From Rosellinia necatrix (Eukaryota > Ascomycota > Sordariomycetes > Xylariales > Xylariaceae), in NCBI GenBank assembly GCA_021209875.1, contig JAGYVD010000009.1, positions 3,162,001-3,226,000 of the forward strand: a stretch of DNA of 64,000 bases, written 5' to 3'. Below the pieces are notes generated by a model. That model was given only the letters and a program-made list of their open reading frames with translations, was not told where the DNA came from and made no database searches. Position numbers and translations under genes: made by a program. Shown here one piece after another: positions 59,337 to 64,000 of the stretch (position 1 is its first letter; each line of letters begins with the position of its first letter).

Positions 59337-61117
59337 GGTCGCAGAGCTTGCAGCCCAATCGGGCGTTGACAACGCTTCAGGGATGAGCCGAGTGACGTCG
59401 ACGGTTAAGGTTCGGTCCACGTGGTTAGCCTGGGCTGCCTATCGGTAGGACGGTCGCGGTAATTGAGTTTTCCGGTGCTTCTGGGAGGCCGCGGGCGGCG
59501 GTGGTGCATGTGTTGCGGGTGGGAGGGAAGTTGAAGGAAAGATGGCGCAACTCGTGGGTGCATCCACACGAGAATGGAATAGTAGGTCTGGGTCGGTAGG
59601 TAGGGTAGGCAGGCAGGCACGGATGGCAGTGTGTATGGTACAAGTCGGTCGGTACAGCAGCGGCAGCGGTATGGCATGGCCCATGGGCAGTACTTGGGTA
59701 CCTCCCCTCCACGAGGTCAGGAATGGGAATGTGCCAATGCGGTAACGTTGTCGGCGGCTGTTGGGTGTGGATCAGCTACGCAGCCGCCTGTGATTCGACG
59801 GCTTGGGCACGAAGGCCTGTCAACTGCATACATGTGCCTATAACGGGCACCTACAGTACGGCGACGTACGGTGCCTGTCTCGATACGATGGAAGTACCTG
59901 CTGCAATCGGTGTGCCTGCTGGAGAATGGGCGTCGTTGCCGCCTGCAGCGGCGGCTGATTGGCTTGGGCACTGCGTAGAGACAAACATGTGCCTACTTGG
60001 GCTAGTCGTGTTGGCAGAGCCCGCACTGTCAAGACGGCTGGCTTCGTCGTCGTCGAACCACAAAAAGCAACGCGGGACCCAATTCCAAGTTCCCATGTGT
60101 CGTCGCTGTTCTGTCCTGGGATGATTCCTCTCCTCTGCATATGAACCCGGCCTGTGTAACAGAACAGATGCTTGCAGACATTTGCAGACATACCCAGGTA
60201 GTTACTTCTCCCTGGAGCCGAATCGCCTCTTCAACACGAGCTTTGGATACTTACTCACCTTTTGAGCATTGTTGCCTCGTTTCCGAATAGTGCCGTTTCC
60301 CTCATAGGAATCCGTAGATCCGTCCCTACCTATGCACTATAAGAGCCCTGGCTTCTTTCCTTGCCCTATCTTTTCTCAGGATCCTCGGCCGGGCAAATTC
60401 TCCGCGGAACTGACTTCAGACGTACAATGTACAACGTACAACGCATATACATAGATATCAGCCTAAGCTGGTGCACCCAGCATTGGCACATCCTACGCGC
60501 ACACATCATGCGCGCGGCGTAGCAGTACGCACATTCCTAGGAATAAATCGATCCCGAAACGCCAACAGCGAAAGCAGCCCTTCCATGTCTTGGCGGATCG
60601 AGACTCCGAGACAGGTTTCTCCAATGGCAACGCGCCTTGTCAGATGACTGGCCGCCGAGGTCCTGCATCTGCACGCCGAAAAGACCCGAGACATTTCCAA
60701 GCTGCTACGAGCGCTTGACAATTCTGCAATTCTAGGTAGATATCCGGGAGCCATTCTGCAGATGATGGTTTATTTAATCCTTGAGAACTGCACCGGGACG
60801 ACTGCATAAGCCTCTCGCTAAGTCTAATTTAAAATGGTTATTTAGCGCCATGATCCCTACGCCCTTGTCCCGCGAACCTGACCCTTGGTACATAGTCCGT
60901 CCCGGTCTCGGCCAAGAGGAGGCACCACGCTCTCCAGGCGTCTCTTCCTTACATCTCGTTGTGACAATCAATAATGGCGCTTATTGAAAGAATAAAAGTC
61001 TATTGCAAGATTCTTGTTACGTTCTCGTCTCTATAGATCCTAAAATTCGAGGGTATCTAGAATGGGGCTACCGCTGCCTGCGTCTTCATAATGCCATGTA
61101 CCTGATTGCCCCGTCGT
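59337..61117. other. Intergenic spacer upstream of the 891-residue gene
   Basis: Contains the promoter side of the 891-residue gene and the 3' flank of the ATP sulfurylase gene. Overlapping frames on both strands (59425-60191) have no recognised motif. A repeated GTACAACGTACAACG-like sequence lies near 60425-60442. No RNA gene was seen. Confidence 0.55.

Positions 61118-64000
<2,883 letters not shown>

Overview
The window is nuclear DNA of a filamentous ascomycete, most likely a Sordariomycete-type Pezizomycotina; the genus cannot be fixed from sequence alone. The evidence is: genes split by short GT-AG introns (mostly 50-140 nt) with CTAAC/CTGAC-type branch sites; a fungal-type ATP sulfurylase carrying a degenerate APS-kinase-like tail; a Zn2Cys6 regulator; an HsbA-type secreted wall protein; an F-box/LRR protein; and dispersed TACC/GGTA palindromes in the spacers. 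There is no operon structure and no prokaryotic element.

Layout. 1-4.3 kb: repeat-rich spacer. 4.3-6.0 kb: F-box protein (+). 6.0-12.5 kb: spacer. 12.5-13.9 kb: Zn2Cys6 transcription factor (-). 13.9-36.05 kb: a 22-kb stretch with no recognisable gene, neither strongly AT-rich nor carrying transposase or reverse-transcriptase ORFs, but full of microsatellites and minisatellites. 36.05-38.3 kb: five-exon SAM methyltransferase with a His-rich segment (+). 38.3-43.2 kb: spacer with two coding-like but broken fragments (-). 43.3-43.75 kb: small membrane/coiled-coil protein (+). 44.6-46.4 kb: proteasome-associated deubiquitinase Ubp6 (-). 47.2-48.0 kb: Arp2/3 subunit 4 (+), divergent from ubp6, with its start codon alone in a 3-nt coding exon and a one-base frameshift in exon 2. 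48.8-50 kb: a short coding-like remnant and an AT-richer zone. 51.0-51.7 kb: HsbA-like secreted protein (-). 56.7-59.3 kb: 891-residue unidentified protein (-). 61.1-63.3 kb: ATP sulfurylase (-). The last 0.7 kb is spacer.

The recognised genes are ordinary chromosomal functions (sulfate activation, proteasome-linked deubiquitination, actin branching, transcription, surface binding) and do not form an obvious pathway cluster. I see no secondary-metabolite cluster, CRISPR, intact transposon, rRNA or convincing tRNA. No clearly new system is evident. The most interesting items are the ARPC4 gene structure and frameshift, the large repeat-rich gene-free interval, the His-rich methyltransferase, structure-forming repeats, and several orphan coding fragments. 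Exon coordinates were worked out by hand from splice signals, reading frame and family knowledge, without transcripts.
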